A stretch of 64,000 nucleotides of DNA, from positions 1 to 64,000 of the forward strand of contig JAIQFH010000008.1 of assembly GCA_020073385.1 (NCBI GenBank). The letters run 5' to 3'. Shown here piece by piece: positions 39,829 to 49,235 of this stretch. A program made the position numbers and the translations under genes. Under the pieces are notes generated by a model. That model did not search any database and was not told where the DNA came from. It saw only the letters and a list, made by a program, of their open reading frames with translations. Source of the stretch: Terriglobia bacterium. Lineage in GTDB: Bacteria > Acidobacteriota > Terriglobia > Terriglobales > Acidobacteriaceae. Each line of letters opens with the position of its first letter. Position 1 is the stretch's first letter.

Positions 39829-42594
39829 TTACTGGTACACAAATGCTCCGTCGGTTCCAATCCCGACATTAATTCGCGACATCGCTTCGCCAGCAGCCAT
39901 GCCTGTCAACAACTGTCGAGAGATGTCAGGCAGCAGCGTATTCGTCAGAATGTTGTCGACGTTGCGGGCGCCGCTTTCGACCTCGGTGCACCGCTTGGCC
40001 ACTTCGTCGATCAAGGCCGCATCGTAGGTTAGATCGATCTTGTGGTTTTCCTGGATACGCCGCTGAATCTTGCCCAGCTTCAGGCGGATGATTTGCTTCA
40101 TGTTTTCGTCGCGAATCGGCATGTAAGGAATCAGCACCATTCGACCGAGGAAAGCCGGTTTGAAGATTTTGTTCAGCTCCGGTTTGAGCGCTTTTACCAG
40201 ACCGTCTGGACCCGGCATGGTTTCGGGGTCGGCGCACAGTTTGGCCATCGTGTCGGTGCCGGCGTTGGTCGTGAGAATGATAATCGTATTCTTGAAATCG
40301 ATTTCGCGTCCTTCGCCATCTTCCATGTTGCCCTTATCGAACACCTGATAGAAGAGTTCGAGCACGTCGGGATGCGCCTTCTCCACTTCATCGAGCAGGA
40401 CCACCGCGTACGGACGCCGGCGGACAGCCTCGGTAAGCACGCCTCCCTCGCCGTAACCGACATATCCCGGAGGCGAGCCTTTCAAGGTCGACACGGTGTG
40501 CGCTTCCTGGAACTCCGACATATTGATCGTGATCAGGTTTTTTTCGCCGCCATACAAAAGATCGGAGAGAGCCAACGCGGTCTCGGTTTTGCCGACACCG
40601 CTCGGCCCGACCAGCATGAAAACACCGATGGGCTTGTTGGGATCGTCGAGCCGCGCACGCGCCGTCGAAATCCGCTGGCTGATGATTTCGAGCGCATGAG
40701 TCTGTCCAATGACGCGTTGGCCAAGGACTGAGGGCAGAGAAAGGACTGTGGAGATTTCGTCCTTCATCATCTTGCCGACAGGAATTCCGGTCCATCCTGA
40801 GATGACCTCGCCGACCATCTGTGCGTCGAGGGCCACTCGGATCATTGGGGATTCGCCCTGCAGAGCCGCGAGTTCGGACTCCGCTTGCACAAGTTTGGCG
40901 CGCAATTCCGCAGGATCGACGGGCTTGGCAGCTTCCTGCACCGCCGTAGCGGTGGCGGACGCTGTCTCCGTTGCCACTGCGCTTGCGGCTGGAGCAGGCG
41001 GTGCTGCCTCGGCGGCGACCCCAGGAATTTCCGGCGCAGTAATGTTGCCCTTTCCATTCTGCGAGGCAACAGCGCCTTCGATCTGATTGCGAAGATCCCG
41101 GATCGTGGTTACAAGATCCCGTTCTTTCTCGAAACGAGTGCGCAACGTTGAGAGGCGCGATTCAATTTCTGTACTCTTCGTCGCGATCGCTTCTAGCCGC
41201 TCACGATGGTCTGCGCCAGTGGCCGCCTCCCGCTCGAGAATCCTCTTCTGAACGGCAAGATCATCGAGTTGGCGCACGCTGTCTTCGATCGCAGGCGGAG
41301 TTGCACTCTGGCCCAAAGCCAGCCGTGCACACGCGGTGTCGAGTACGCTGACTGCCTTGTCAGGCAGCTGCCGTCCGGCCAAATAGCGATGCGAAAGATG
41401 AACGGCTGCCGTCAGTCCTTCATCCAGAATACGCACCTTGTGATGCTTCTCGAGTGAAGGAACGATCCCGCGCAGCATCGTCATGCACTGCGTCTCGATG
41501 GGCTCTTCCACCTTCACGACCTGGAATCGACGTGCAAGTGCAGGATCTTTTTCAAAATATTTCTTGTACTCCGACCATGTGGTTGCGGCGACCGTGCGCA
41601 GTTCGCCGCGGGCCAGGGCCGGCTTCAACAGGTTTGCAGCATCGCCCTGCCCCGCTTGCCCGCCAGCGCCAATCATGGTGTGGGCTTCGTCGATGAACAG
41701 GATGATCGGAATCGGCGAAGATTTCACTTCCTCAATCAGCCCTTTCAGCCGGTTCTCGAATTCACCTTTGATTCCCGCTCCAGCCTGAAGAAGAGCCAGA
41801 TCGAGTGTGCGCACGATAACGTTGCGCAGCGGTGGAGGCACGTCGCCTTCGGCAACGCGCAGCGCGAATCCTTCCACGACAGCCGTTTTACCGACGCCAG
41901 CCTCGCCCGTCAGGATCGGATTATTCTGGCGGCGCCGCATCAGGATATCGACTACCTGCCGGATCTCGAAATCGCGGCCCAACACGGGATCGATCTTCCC
42001 AGTCTTCGCCTTCTCCGTGAGGTTGATGGTGAACTGGTCGAGATTGGGAGTTTTCCCTCCTGCCTTCGGACCTGCCGATGGCGCACCCGGGGCGGCGGCG
42101 GCAGCAGCAGCGGCGGCCTGCACTTCCTCGCCTGAGTTCGCGACAATCGATGCGAAGTCCTTCTTCAGAGCATCCGGCTGAATCTTCTGGAATTCACGGC
42201 TTATATCGCGCATCAGGCGCACCAATTCTTCATGGGTCGCCAGCGCAAGAATGGTGAATCCGGTGCGAACCTGTCCCGCGTTGTAATCGATCGAGCCGAT
42301 CGTCCATGCCTCGACCAGCATCCGCATAAGCGATGGGCTGATTGCCGGGGTGCGCGCATTCCCAGATTTCAGCTTGTCGAGAGCACGCGCCAATTCGCCG
42401 GAGAATCTCGAGGTGTCGATCTCAAAATGCTTAAAGATGGCGGTGACATCGTTGTCGGTCGAATCGAGGAGCTTGCTCAGATAGTGCTCCACCTCGATGT
42501 CATAATGCGTGCGGGCCAGGCAAAGTCCTGCCGCAGCTTCCAACGCTCCGCGGGTCGAGTCGTTCAGCTTACCGATCAGAGATTTCAGATTCAT
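39829..42594 (-). CDS. clpV: T6SS sheath-recycling ATPase ClpV (TssH)
   Basis: A 921-residue AAA+ ATPase of the Clp/Hsp100 family. An N-domain (residues 1-160, LIGKLNDSTRGALEAAAGLC) is typical of ClpV and binds TssC. The first AAA domain has GEAGVGKTAVVE, the middle coiled coil lies at about 420-540 with an Ala/Pro-rich insertion near 540-575, and the second AAA domain has GPSGVGKTETALAL. It disassembles contracted TssBC sheath for reuse. ATG 42594 (AAAGGGG upstream) is preferred over a start at 42645. It follows tssG by four bases, so it is part of the same operon. Confidence 0.94.
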   Translation of the reverse strand: MNLKSLIGKLNDSTRGALEAAAGLCLARTHYDIEVEHYLSKLLDSTDNDVTAIFKHFEIDTSRFSGELARALDKLKSGNARTPAISPSLMRMLVEAWTIGSIDYNAGQVRTGFTILALATHEELVRLMRDISREFQKIQPDALKKDFASIVANSGEEVQAAAAAAAAAPGAPSAGPKAGGKTPNLDQFTINLTEKAKTGKIDPVLGRDFEIRQVVDILMRRRQNNPILTGEAGVGKTAVVEGFALRVAEGDVPPPLRNVIVRTLDLALLQAGAGIKGEFENRLKGLIEEVKSSPIPIILFIDEAHTMIGAGGQAGQGDAANLLKPALARGELRTVAATTWSEYKKYFEKDPALARRFQVVKVEEPIETQCMTMLRGIVPSLEKHHKVRILDEGLTAAVHLSHRYLAGRQLPDKAVSVLDTACARLALGQSATPPAIEDSVRQLDDLAVQKRILEREAATGADHRERLEAIATKSTEIESRLSTLRTRFEKERDLVTTIRDLRNQIEGAVASQNGKGNITAPEIPGVAAEAAPPAPAASAVATETASATATAVQEAAKPVDPAELRAKLVQAESELAALQGESPMIRVALDAQMVGEVISGWTGIPVGKMMKDEISTVLSLPSVLGQRVIGQTHALEIISQRISTARARLDDPNKPIGVFMLVGPSGVGKTETALALSDLLYGGEKNLITINMSEFQEAHTVSTLKGSPPGYVGYGEGGVLTEAVRRRPYAVVLLDEVEKAHPDVLELFYQVFDKGNMEDGEGREIDFKNTIIILTTNAGTDTMAKLCADPETMPGPDGLVKALKPELNKIFKPAFLGRMVLIPYMPIRDENMKQIIRLKLGKIQRRIQENHKIDLTYDAALIDEVAKRCTEVESGARNVDNILTNTLLPDISRQLLTGMAAGEAMSRINVGIGTDGAFVYQ

Positions 42595-42598
42595 ATCG

Positions 42599-43666
42599 CT
42601 ACCCCTTTGTTGATTCGAGCGCCAGCACCGTGTCACCTGGATCACGTTGGAACGGCGCCGATTTCACCCATGACACCCACCCCAGTTGCGGCCCGGAAAC
42701 GCCAGCCGCGCCCAAGGTGCAAGCCGGAACCTGCTCGCGCTCCAGAATAAGATTTAGTTCAAAATCCCACTCATCGTTGGAAAAGAAACGGACCCAGCTT
42801 TTCAGCGGCTTGAACGACTGTCCATGGGGCAAAAAATCCGCGTAGCGCTCCAGGCTCAGCGGACCGAGCACGATCCGCACGCGAGACTGCTGGTTCCACA
42901 TCTCATCTCCAACCACGGCTCCAAACCCGAGTTCGCCGCTGTCAGTGTTCTCTTCCGCCAATCGACATTGCGTTTCACGATCGAGGCGATACCACCCACC
43001 CGAGAACTGCTCAATCGCCACCGGAACGTCGAAGTAATCCGACAGAATCTGCTGCAAAGCCTGGGCCGATCGGGGCCGCTGCCCCAACAGGCCGGCGTAG
43101 TAAACCAGCAACTCGTCAGACACGGTCTGCCGGTCGCGCATGCCGTCGGTGCCGAGCCCGAGCAGGCTCAGCAGTTGCCGGGAAAATCGATCGCGCTCGC
43201 CGCGCTCACAGGCCACATCAATCCGGTACTTCCGCCAGGCGCGATAGAAGAGCGAAATGATTCGGTGATTAAAAATGTCGAGAAAATCGCGCAGCGATGT
43301 GTCGCCTTCGCGCTGTCTCTCGATGATGAGCGACGTAAAAGGGTTGGGGAGAACACCCTCCGGCCCAGTCAGGCCCATGAAATTGACGAGCATTCGTACC
43401 GGCCCATCCTCGGGCCACTCTGCTTCCTGAATCTGGCTAGCGGGGAACGCCAGGGAAGGATGCGCGCGGAAATGCGCAACCTCGGCCTGCGGCTGGACGA
43501 ATTGCCCGACCGACTTCCTCTCCGGACTAAACCTCTCAAGCAGGCGAACTGCCTGAAAGAAATCGAAGGTATACGGCTCGCGATGGAGCTTCTCTTCGAT
43601 TTCGCTACCCGGCTGATTCCCGGATTTCGTCAGATCAGGATTGACTGTCCCGCTCTCGGTGTCCAC
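42599..43666 (-). CDS. tssG: T6SS baseplate subunit TssG
   Basis: A 355-residue TssG/ImpH-family protein. The segment YTFDFFQAVRLLER near residue 33, FRAHPSLAFPASQI near 71 and LVNFMGLTGPEGVLP near 92 are the family hallmarks. TssG binds TssF in a 1:2 wedge of the baseplate. The GTG start overlaps tssF by 37 bases, which implies coupled translation and equal supply. Length is within the normal range. The C-terminal end is four bases from clpV. Confidence 0.93.
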   Translation of the reverse strand: MDTESGTVNPDLTKSGNQPGSEIEEKLHREPYTFDFFQAVRLLERFSPERKSVGQFVQPQAEVAHFRAHPSLAFPASQIQEAEWPEDGPVRMLVNFMGLTGPEGVLPNPFTSLIIERQREGDTSLRDFLDIFNHRIISLFYRAWRKYRIDVACERGERDRFSRQLLSLLGLGTDGMRDRQTVSDELLVYYAGLLGQRPRSAQALQQILSDYFDVPVAIEQFSGGWYRLDRETQCRLAEENTDSGELGFGAVVGDEMWNQQSRVRIVLGPLSLERYADFLPHGQSFKPLKSWVRFFSNDEWDFELNLILEREQVPACTLGAAGVSGPQLGWVSWVKSAPFQRDPGDTVLALESTKG

Positions 43667-45489
43667 TCCTCCAGCGCCTCCCTTCGCTGACGGCTGCGAG
43701 CGACCAACTGCGTAAAACTGTTCATCGAGGTGTAGAGGCCAAAAAACTTCTCCAGCACGCTCGCAAACAAATACGCGCCACTGCCGCTGAACTGCTCTTC
43801 GTCGAACTCGATTTCAACGCGCGTGCCTCGCGCAAAACCCACCCCATGCTCGGAAGCGACCCGCGTGAAATGCCTCCGCGAACTCACCGAAGTGATCCCT
43901 GTGATCTGCTTCTTGATGTCAGCGGAATCTGAAAAATCGTAGAGTTCGAGTATCTTCTGCAGCGCTTCCTTGCCATCGTCGACGATCGAGAGGTAGTTCA
44001 GGGAAAGGTGCGAAATCAGAGACCACAAGGTCTTGCCATCCAGTGGCGGGCGCAGGGTGCGCGTCGGCTTGTGTAACGCGACAATCCGCTTGATCGCTGC
44101 GCCGCCTGTCATTTCGAAGTCTCCGGCTTCACTGCCGAAAGGCAGACGAGCCACCAGATCGCGATTCGTGCACGTGCAACGTACTGTGACGGCGTCGTAG
44201 TCCAACTCCATGGGACGAACTGAAATATCGACCAGCGAAAGGAACACGTCGGTGCCCTCATCGCCCTTCCGATTGGAAACCGAGCGCGTGATGTACCAAT
44301 ATGCGGGGCTGGTTCCCTGCACCGCATGACGCTCTGAGTAGAGCGGATGATAGGTCACCGTTTGATGAGTCTCGGCGTCGGTACTGACCACCTCGTCCAC
44401 CGAGTAAATCTCCATGGTTTGACGGCGCCGCGCGTCGGGGACGATTGGATATTGGTAGCGAGTCTGATCAACAAGGATGGGCTCGGCAACCTGGGAGAAC
44501 AAATTGATGATGGGTGCGCACCCCAGGCGCAGCGTCCGGTCGTTGACAGCAACTTCCAGGCGTTGATGACGTCCGTCTTGCTCGAAGGGAGAAATCATGA
44601 ACAGCAACTCGGCCTTCGAGGTGAAGCCTGCTTGCTGCAACTGAGAGAGCCCCTTCAGACTCATGAAAAAGAATTTCTCAGGGAACGCAAAGTACTCCTG
44701 CAGCAAGCGGTATCCCATGAACGATCGCCGGGGATACGGCAAGACGTCCTCGTTCTCCCCGAATCCCATCGGCTGAAGATTGCGCGCGGAAATTTCTCGC
44801 ACCGGAGCTTTCGGCTTGGCGGGATCACGCAGCAGAATGCGCACGCAGTTCCGGCATAGCAGCTCGTAAATTGCGTGGACGACCGAACTCTCACCATTCA
44901 GATAGAAGGAAAGCGTTTCGAGGTCCAACTTCTCAAACGAAACGTCGGGAAAACATTCCAGTTCAACTCGCAGGACGGCGGCTTCAGAAGCACGCAGGGC
45001 TGGCCGGATGCGGTCTGGCGTCATCCACTGTGCTTGCGAAACCTTGAAAGGCCACAGGGTTGTGTCGTAGGAGGTCCGGAACTTGCACGGTACTCCTTCG
45101 ACCGGCCGCGAATAAAGAACCGTTCCCTTTGGAATCTTCAGGGCGCTCGTCAGCTTGCCGCTTTCCGGGTCGCTATGAAATTGGGCCACTGTCATCGACG
45201 GCACCGGACGTAGATAGTGCGGGTAGAGGATGTTCAGCAACGCTTCGGTGATCAGCGGAAAGTCGTCGTCGATGCGCAAATGAACGCGGGCAGCGAGCAG
45301 CGCAAACGCCTCCAACATGCGCTCGACGTGAGGATCTTCGCAGCGATCTGATTCGAGCAGCAAACGCGAAGCGATCTTGGGGTACTTATCGGCGAACTCA
45401 GCCCCAACCTGACGCAGGAAGGTGAGCTCACTCTCGTAGTACTCTCTCAGCTCATTGCGCAAGATCGGCTCCCTTGATCTCGTACTCAC
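43630..45489 (-). CDS. tssF: T6SS baseplate subunit TssF
   Basis: A 619-residue TssF/ImpG-family protein. The N-terminal ELREYYESELTFLRQVGAEF and DPHVERMLEAFALLAARVHL are diagnostic. Middle segments such as FPEKFFFMSLKGLSQL also fit. TssF, with TssG and TssE, makes the wedge that surrounds VgrG. The best-fitting upstream start is GTG 45489, within the 3' end of tssE (38-base overlap). A downstream TTG (ILRNELREYY) is an alternative start. Confidence 0.94.
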   Translation of the reverse strand: MSTRSREPILRNELREYYESELTFLRQVGAEFADKYPKIASRLLLESDRCEDPHVERMLEAFALLAARVHLRIDDDFPLITEALLNILYPHYLRPVPSMTVAQFHSDPESGKLTSALKIPKGTVLYSRPVEGVPCKFRTSYDTTLWPFKVSQAQWMTPDRIRPALRASEAAVLRVELECFPDVSFEKLDLETLSFYLNGESSVVHAIYELLCRNCVRILLRDPAKPKAPVREISARNLQPMGFGENEDVLPYPRRSFMGYRLLQEYFAFPEKFFFMSLKGLSQLQQAGFTSKAELLFMISPFEQDGRHQRLEVAVNDRTLRLGCAPIINLFSQVAEPILVDQTRYQYPIVPDARRRQTMEIYSVDEVVSTDAETHQTVTYHPLYSERHAVQGTSPAYWYITRSVSNRKGDEGTDVFLSLVDISVRPMELDYDAVTVRCTCTNRDLVARLPFGSEAGDFEMTGGAAIKRIVALHKPTRTLRPPLDGKTLWSLISHLSLNYLSIVDDGKEALQKILELYDFSDSADIKKQITGITSVSSRRHFTRVASEHGVGFARGTRVEIEFDEEQFSGSGAYLFASVLEKFFGLYTSMNSFTQLVARSRQRREALEEWTPRAGQSILI

Positions 45490-45949
45490 CTTTGCCTAGC
45501 TCGAGCACCGTGTCGAAGCGCACCGGTTCCGGGGCAGGATCCATGCAGAGCAATCCTTCAATCACGAATTTCAGCGTCCGATAGCTGCCTTCCACGGGTT
45601 CCATGCGCACACGCGCGCGCTTGAGCCGGGGCTCAAAGGTCGCAATTGCGGCCTCCATGTCGCGAACCAGATCAGCGTGATCACGGGTTGACAGCACGGA
45701 CTTCGAAGACACGTCCGCGAAACCATAGTGATAGACGGAACGGTTAGTCTCGCGAGCAGAATCGGGAGCCAGATCGATGGTTCGCCTGGTATTGAGCAGC
45801 CATTCCAGATCACGCTTCAGCGCCGATTTCAGCTCACGAAGCGATTGCGCGCGCGACAGAGGAATCTCCGAGCGCGTCTTTGGATCGCGATCGATCAGGC
45901 GATCGAGCACGGAGAGGGTGACGGGGCCGGTAGCATCTCGTCTGGGCAT
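45452..45949 (-). CDS. tssE: T6SS baseplate subunit TssE (gp25-like)
   Basis: A 165-residue gp25/lysozyme-like baseplate protein. SVLDRLIDRD near the N-terminus, LKRDLEWLLNTRR near residue 47 and SVYHYGFADVSS near 72 are the family pattern; the Glu-Trp-Leu-Leu-Asn-Thr-Arg core typical of TssE is complete. It starts the sheath at the baseplate. It follows tssA by three bases and overlaps tssF, so the order A-E-F-G-clpV forms one continuous block. Confidence 0.93.
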   Translation of the reverse strand: MPRRDATGPVTLSVLDRLIDRDPKTRSEIPLSRAQSLRELKSALKRDLEWLLNTRRTIDLAPDSARETNRSVYHYGFADVSSKSVLSTRDHADLVRDMEAAIATFEPRLKRARVRMEPVEGSYRTLKFVIEGLLCMDPAPEPVRFDTVLELGKGEYEIKGADLAQ

Positions 45950-45952
45950 GCC

Positions 45953-47764
45953 TTATTTTGCGTCTCCCAGCGCTTGTGCCGGATCGAGCCGGCAGATCCT
46001 CTCGAAAATCTTTTGTTGCGCGGCCTTGTCCGCCTGGATCTTGACGCTCATCTTCATCAGGGTCGCCAAGGCACTGGCTACCAGGCCGGGATCTTCCCAT
46101 TCGTCCAGTTTGTGATTTTCGATGGCCGCCGCGAGATCGTCGAGAATGGGTTGCGCCACGTTAGCCTTATTCGTGCTGGCGCAGATCTCGACCAGTTGCA
46201 ACCGCCGGCGGAAGCGCTCGCGGCCGGAACGTTTGCGGGCAATGTCCTGCTGCAGAATCTCGAACGCCTTCCGTTCCTTGCCTTCGCGCAGGGCCTGTAG
46301 CGCAGAAACATAAGCATCGGTAGGCTGGCCCGGCCATCCGGAGCCCAGACCGTTCGACGAGGCGGCGCGCGCGGACCCATCCGCCGTCGGTGTTGCTGCG
46401 GCAGGTGCCTGGCTCAACGTCACCAGCCAGGCGCGGGTCTCCGCATTCGCTGCCGGAGTTTCATCCATCAGGGTGGCATCCAGCAACTGCGGAATGTCGG
46501 TGACCAACGCTTTCAATTCCGAGCGGATGGCACGCGCGATAGCTTCATAACCGCTGCCCAGCGCTTCGCATGCCTCGACCACAAAGCGCTGCATATCCAG
46601 CCAAGCTCTTCCGCAGGGAAGAGCCATGGCACTTTCTGCCGCGTCCAGCAACTCTTCGTACTTCTTGTCCAGAAACAACTTTTTTAAATGCCGGCGTAAC
46701 TCGGTGGGGGGTGCTTCAAGCTTCGTAGGATCCGCCAGTTCGATCGCGGCTCGCAGTTCCCCCCATCGCAAACCCCGCAACATGAGATAGGAGGCCGGGC
46801 TTTGCGGTTCACGACGCCGCAAAAAGGCTGCTGCCTCCGCCACTTTCTTGATCGCATCGACGCGGTCGGCAGGCTCCGAAGAGCCATCGAGAGAGATCAT
46901 CACACCGGCACGAACCGCACTCGCAGCCGTCCCGGCAGTTTCGCCCTCGGCGCCGGGCGCGCCCTCTGCGACAGGAACCACTTCCACGGGATCGGGTTCC
47001 TTCTCGCGCTTCTTCTGCAGGAAACCGTGAATCAGATGCCGGCTCGCCTCCAGACCGGACTGCAGGGGACCAAACGCCGGCCCTTCGTCGCCAAATTTCT
47101 CATCACAACTTTTCTTCAGGCGAGCCAGGTTTTCCAGGGACGCATCCAAATCCTTCTCAGCCTGCGCGTAGAACTTCTTCGGAGTCTCTTCAAATGCCTT
47201 GTCGAAAAGTTCCGGAGTAAGTTTTCCCTCCTTCACGAGCTGGGCGCGCTTTTTCTTTGCGTCGTCGTTCTTGGCCTGGTCTTCATAGCCGACATCACGG
47301 GACTGCTTGTGATCCAGCATGCCGTACTTGGCCTTCTCGACCACAGGTACCAGCTTGAGCGGAATGTCGAGCTTGACTCCGATGAAACCGAGAGGAGCGC
47401 CACGCGATTCCGCGTCGCCGTCTTCTATCTCGGGGTGGAGCGTGTCCCAAAATTTTTCGACCAGCCCGCAACAAAGCGCCAGACCATCCTTCAACCCGCC
47501 AAAGCCGCGCTGCTTCAGCATCGCCTCCGTGAGCCATGCCGCCAATTGCAGGTCTTTGGTTTTGGTGGTGAGCAGCTCGGTGGTGAGCTTGATTACCTGC
47601 GCGTTGTCAGAGACCTTGCGGTCCTGCTCAGTCATCCCGGGCGGCGGTTGCGCTTCTTCGCGCCGCGCCTCTTTGATTTTGTCGTAGACGGGGTCGTAGC
47701 GGAGATTGGCCCCGCTCGGATTGGGGCCCTCGATGGGATTCAGCAGATCGTCAGGAAAGGGCAT
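45953..47764 (-). CDS. tssA: T6SS protein TssA
   Basis: A 603-residue TssA-family protein. The N-terminal ImpA domain is complete (LLNPIEGPNPSGANLRYDPVY, DWLTEA-type AAWLTEAMLKQRGF). A helical middle domain (about residues 300-430) and an Ala/Ser-rich linker are followed by the ImpA-like/VasJ C-terminal helices (QALREGKERKAFEIL). TssA guides tube and sheath assembly, either as a cap or at the baseplate depending on its C-terminal class, which cannot be fixed here. ATG 47764 lies six bases after tagJ. Confidence 0.9.
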   Translation of the reverse strand: MPFPDDLLNPIEGPNPSGANLRYDPVYDKIKEARREEAQPPPGMTEQDRKVSDNAQVIKLTTELLTTKTKDLQLAAWLTEAMLKQRGFGGLKDGLALCCGLVEKFWDTLHPEIEDGDAESRGAPLGFIGVKLDIPLKLVPVVEKAKYGMLDHKQSRDVGYEDQAKNDDAKKKRAQLVKEGKLTPELFDKAFEETPKKFYAQAEKDLDASLENLARLKKSCDEKFGDEGPAFGPLQSGLEASRHLIHGFLQKKREKEPDPVEVVPVAEGAPGAEGETAGTAASAVRAGVMISLDGSSEPADRVDAIKKVAEAAAFLRRREPQSPASYLMLRGLRWGELRAAIELADPTKLEAPPTELRRHLKKLFLDKKYEELLDAAESAMALPCGRAWLDMQRFVVEACEALGSGYEAIARAIRSELKALVTDIPQLLDATLMDETPAANAETRAWLVTLSQAPAAATPTADGSARAASSNGLGSGWPGQPTDAYVSALQALREGKERKAFEILQQDIARKRSGRERFRRRLQLVEICASTNKANVAQPILDDLAAAIENHKLDEWEDPGLVASALATLMKMSVKIQADKAAQQKIFERICRLDPAQALGDAK

Positions 47765-47770
47765 GTTCGA

Positions 47771-48502
47771 TCAGGCGGCCACAGAGGCGGGATTGAACTC
47801 GAGTGCCCGCAGTTCAAGGAACGGGATTTCCTCCTCGTCCACCACCCACATCTTCTGGCCATAAGGAACTTGATATTCGCCGCCTTCAGGCTTCTCCCAT
47901 ACCGTCACGCGTCCCAGGCGTACCGCTTCATCCGGATGACGCCACGAAAACGGAGCGAGCACTGGAAGAAGAACTTCCCCAAGCTCGGTACCCTTGAAAG
48001 CAGGCGTGGTGCGCACCGCGGCTGGCGTCCAAATCAGATCTCGGAGTTTTGTCGGCGGCGGGATCTCGATCGAAGCTACGTGCTCCAGCGGCAGCAGCAA
48101 ATAGTTCCCTGCTGCGAACATCTCCAGCTTGGCGCCGGTTCTGGGATCTGCATCGGAAAAATAAGTGAAAGACTTTCCATTCGCCGTTCCGCCTCGGCTC
48201 GGAGAATCATCCTCCTCCGCCGTTTGCGCGCTGGGAAATTCTCCCCTCTCAAACACATCTTGCCGCTGGCGCTCCGCAAACAACGCGCTGCGATAGAGCA
48301 ACACCCCCATCTCGCTCTGCGGCCCGGCTTGGGCGAGGACTTCCAATTGCTTATCGGCGCGCTCATATTCGCCCGCAAAACACAGCAATTCAAACAGGAA
48401 GGTCCGGCGGCGCACGTCAGTAGGATTTTCGCGCAATTCTGCGCCCAGCGCCTTGATGGCGTCGCTCAGCCGGCCTGCCCGGTATAGCTCTTGTGGATTC
48501 AT
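47771..48502 (-). CDS. tagJ: T6SS accessory protein TagJ (ImpE family)
   Basis: A 243-residue ImpE/TagJ-family protein. An N-terminal TPR-like helical part (YRAGRLSDAIKALGAELREN, RTFLFELLCFAGEYERAD) precedes a beta-rich C-terminal domain with the conserved WTPAAVRTTPAFKG-type segment and WEKPEGGEYQVPYGQKMW near the end. TagJ binds ClpV and the sheath protein TssB in some systems. It lies between hcp and tssA, its typical place in subtype i3-like loci. A strong hairpin separates it from hcp. Confidence 0.88.
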   Translation of the reverse strand: MNPQELYRAGRLSDAIKALGAELRENPTDVRRRTFLFELLCFAGEYERADKQLEVLAQAGPQSEMGVLLYRSALFAERQRQDVFERGEFPSAQTAEEDDSPSRGGTANGKSFTYFSDADPRTGAKLEMFAAGNYLLLPLEHVASIEIPPPTKLRDLIWTPAAVRTTPAFKGTELGEVLLPVLAPFSWRHPDEAVRLGRVTVWEKPEGGEYQVPYGQKMWVVDEEEIPFLELRALEFNPASVAA

Positions 48503-48591
48503 TCAGGCACCCACGATTGGGGATGAGTTTTGCGAGTACTCTCGAAACAAATTCTTCTGGGACAAAAAAACGATTACGCTGCCACAGAGCT

Positions 48592-48642
48592 CTGGAGGCA
48601 CTCCGGCTCTAACTGCTTTCGCAGCCGCCGAAGTGCCTCCAG
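48592..48642 (-). terminator. Strong hairpin between hcp and tagJ
   Basis: AGTGCCTCCAG (48632-48642) and CTGGAGGCACT (48592-48602) form a perfect 11-bp stem, with an inner GGCT/AGCC stem in the loop. It starts 28 bases after the hcp stop on the minus strand. A run of seven T on the minus strand (48570-48564) follows 21 bases later. It may end part of the hcp transcript or protect its 3' end. Confidence 0.6.
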
Positions 48643-48670
48643 CTTCAATCGACATCAAGCCATCGCCCAG

Positions 48671-49156
48671 TTAGCTGGTCGTAGCTGTGGCGATGTTGTA
48701 GGTCGCATTCCCTGCATTCTGCACCGAACCGTCTGCGCTGTTCTGGGTGCTGAACGCGTATTGGATCTGCTCATAGGCGAAGCTCACGCTCTGGGTAGGC
48801 TTGCCCTGCTGGCCGCCGCCCATGCTGTGGCTCGTAATGTAGCAGTTGGTGAAGGTCACCGTTATATAGTCATACGGATTCGCACCGCCGCCGGACTCTT
48901 GCAGCGTGAATACCGCGCTGTCGACGGGCTTGCCGTTGTAGAGCTGGTTTAGAACCTGAGCGCTGGACGCGTCGACCTCGCACGTAAAGCTGAAGTCCGA
49001 GAGCGACACCGTGCCACCCGAAAGACCATTACTGCCGAGGTTCGCCGGGTTCGAGGCACCGAATGAATAGCTCTCACACTCGATGTTTTTTTCCTTTCCC
49101 ACCGTCTTGGATTCGCCATCAATTCCCTTAAGCAAAATATACGCAGCACCTGGCAT
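48671..49156 (-). CDS. hcp: T6SS tube protein Hcp (TssD)
   Basis: A 161-residue Hcp-family protein that stacks as hexamer rings to form the inner tube and can carry small effectors in its lumen. The N-terminus AYILLKGIDGESK, the ECESYSFGASNP segment and YDYITVTFTNCYITSH fit the PF05638 pattern. The C-terminus is Ala/Thr/Asn-rich and ends without extension domain. ATG 49156 has a perfect GAGGAGG upstream, expected for a highly made protein. It lies 79 bases after tssC and ahead of a strong hairpin. Confidence 0.92.
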   Translation of the reverse strand: MPGAAYILLKGIDGESKTVGKEKNIECESYSFGASNPANLGSNGLSGGTVSLSDFSFTCEVDASSAQVLNQLYNGKPVDSAVFTLQESGGGANPYDYITVTFTNCYITSHSMGGGQQGKPTQSVSFAYEQIQYAFSTQNSADGSVQNAGNATYNIATATTS

Positions 49157-49235
49157 TGCAATTCCTCCTCATTCGAACATTTAGATTCAAGCGCCCTTAG
49201 GGCCTTGTTTGAAACTTGGGCTTATACAACGTTCA

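Noticed and set aside
46802-48487. 561-codon plus-strand open frame
   Set aside because: It lies wholly opposite tssA and tagJ, which are certain family members. Long antisense frames are expected in GC-rich codon-biased genes.
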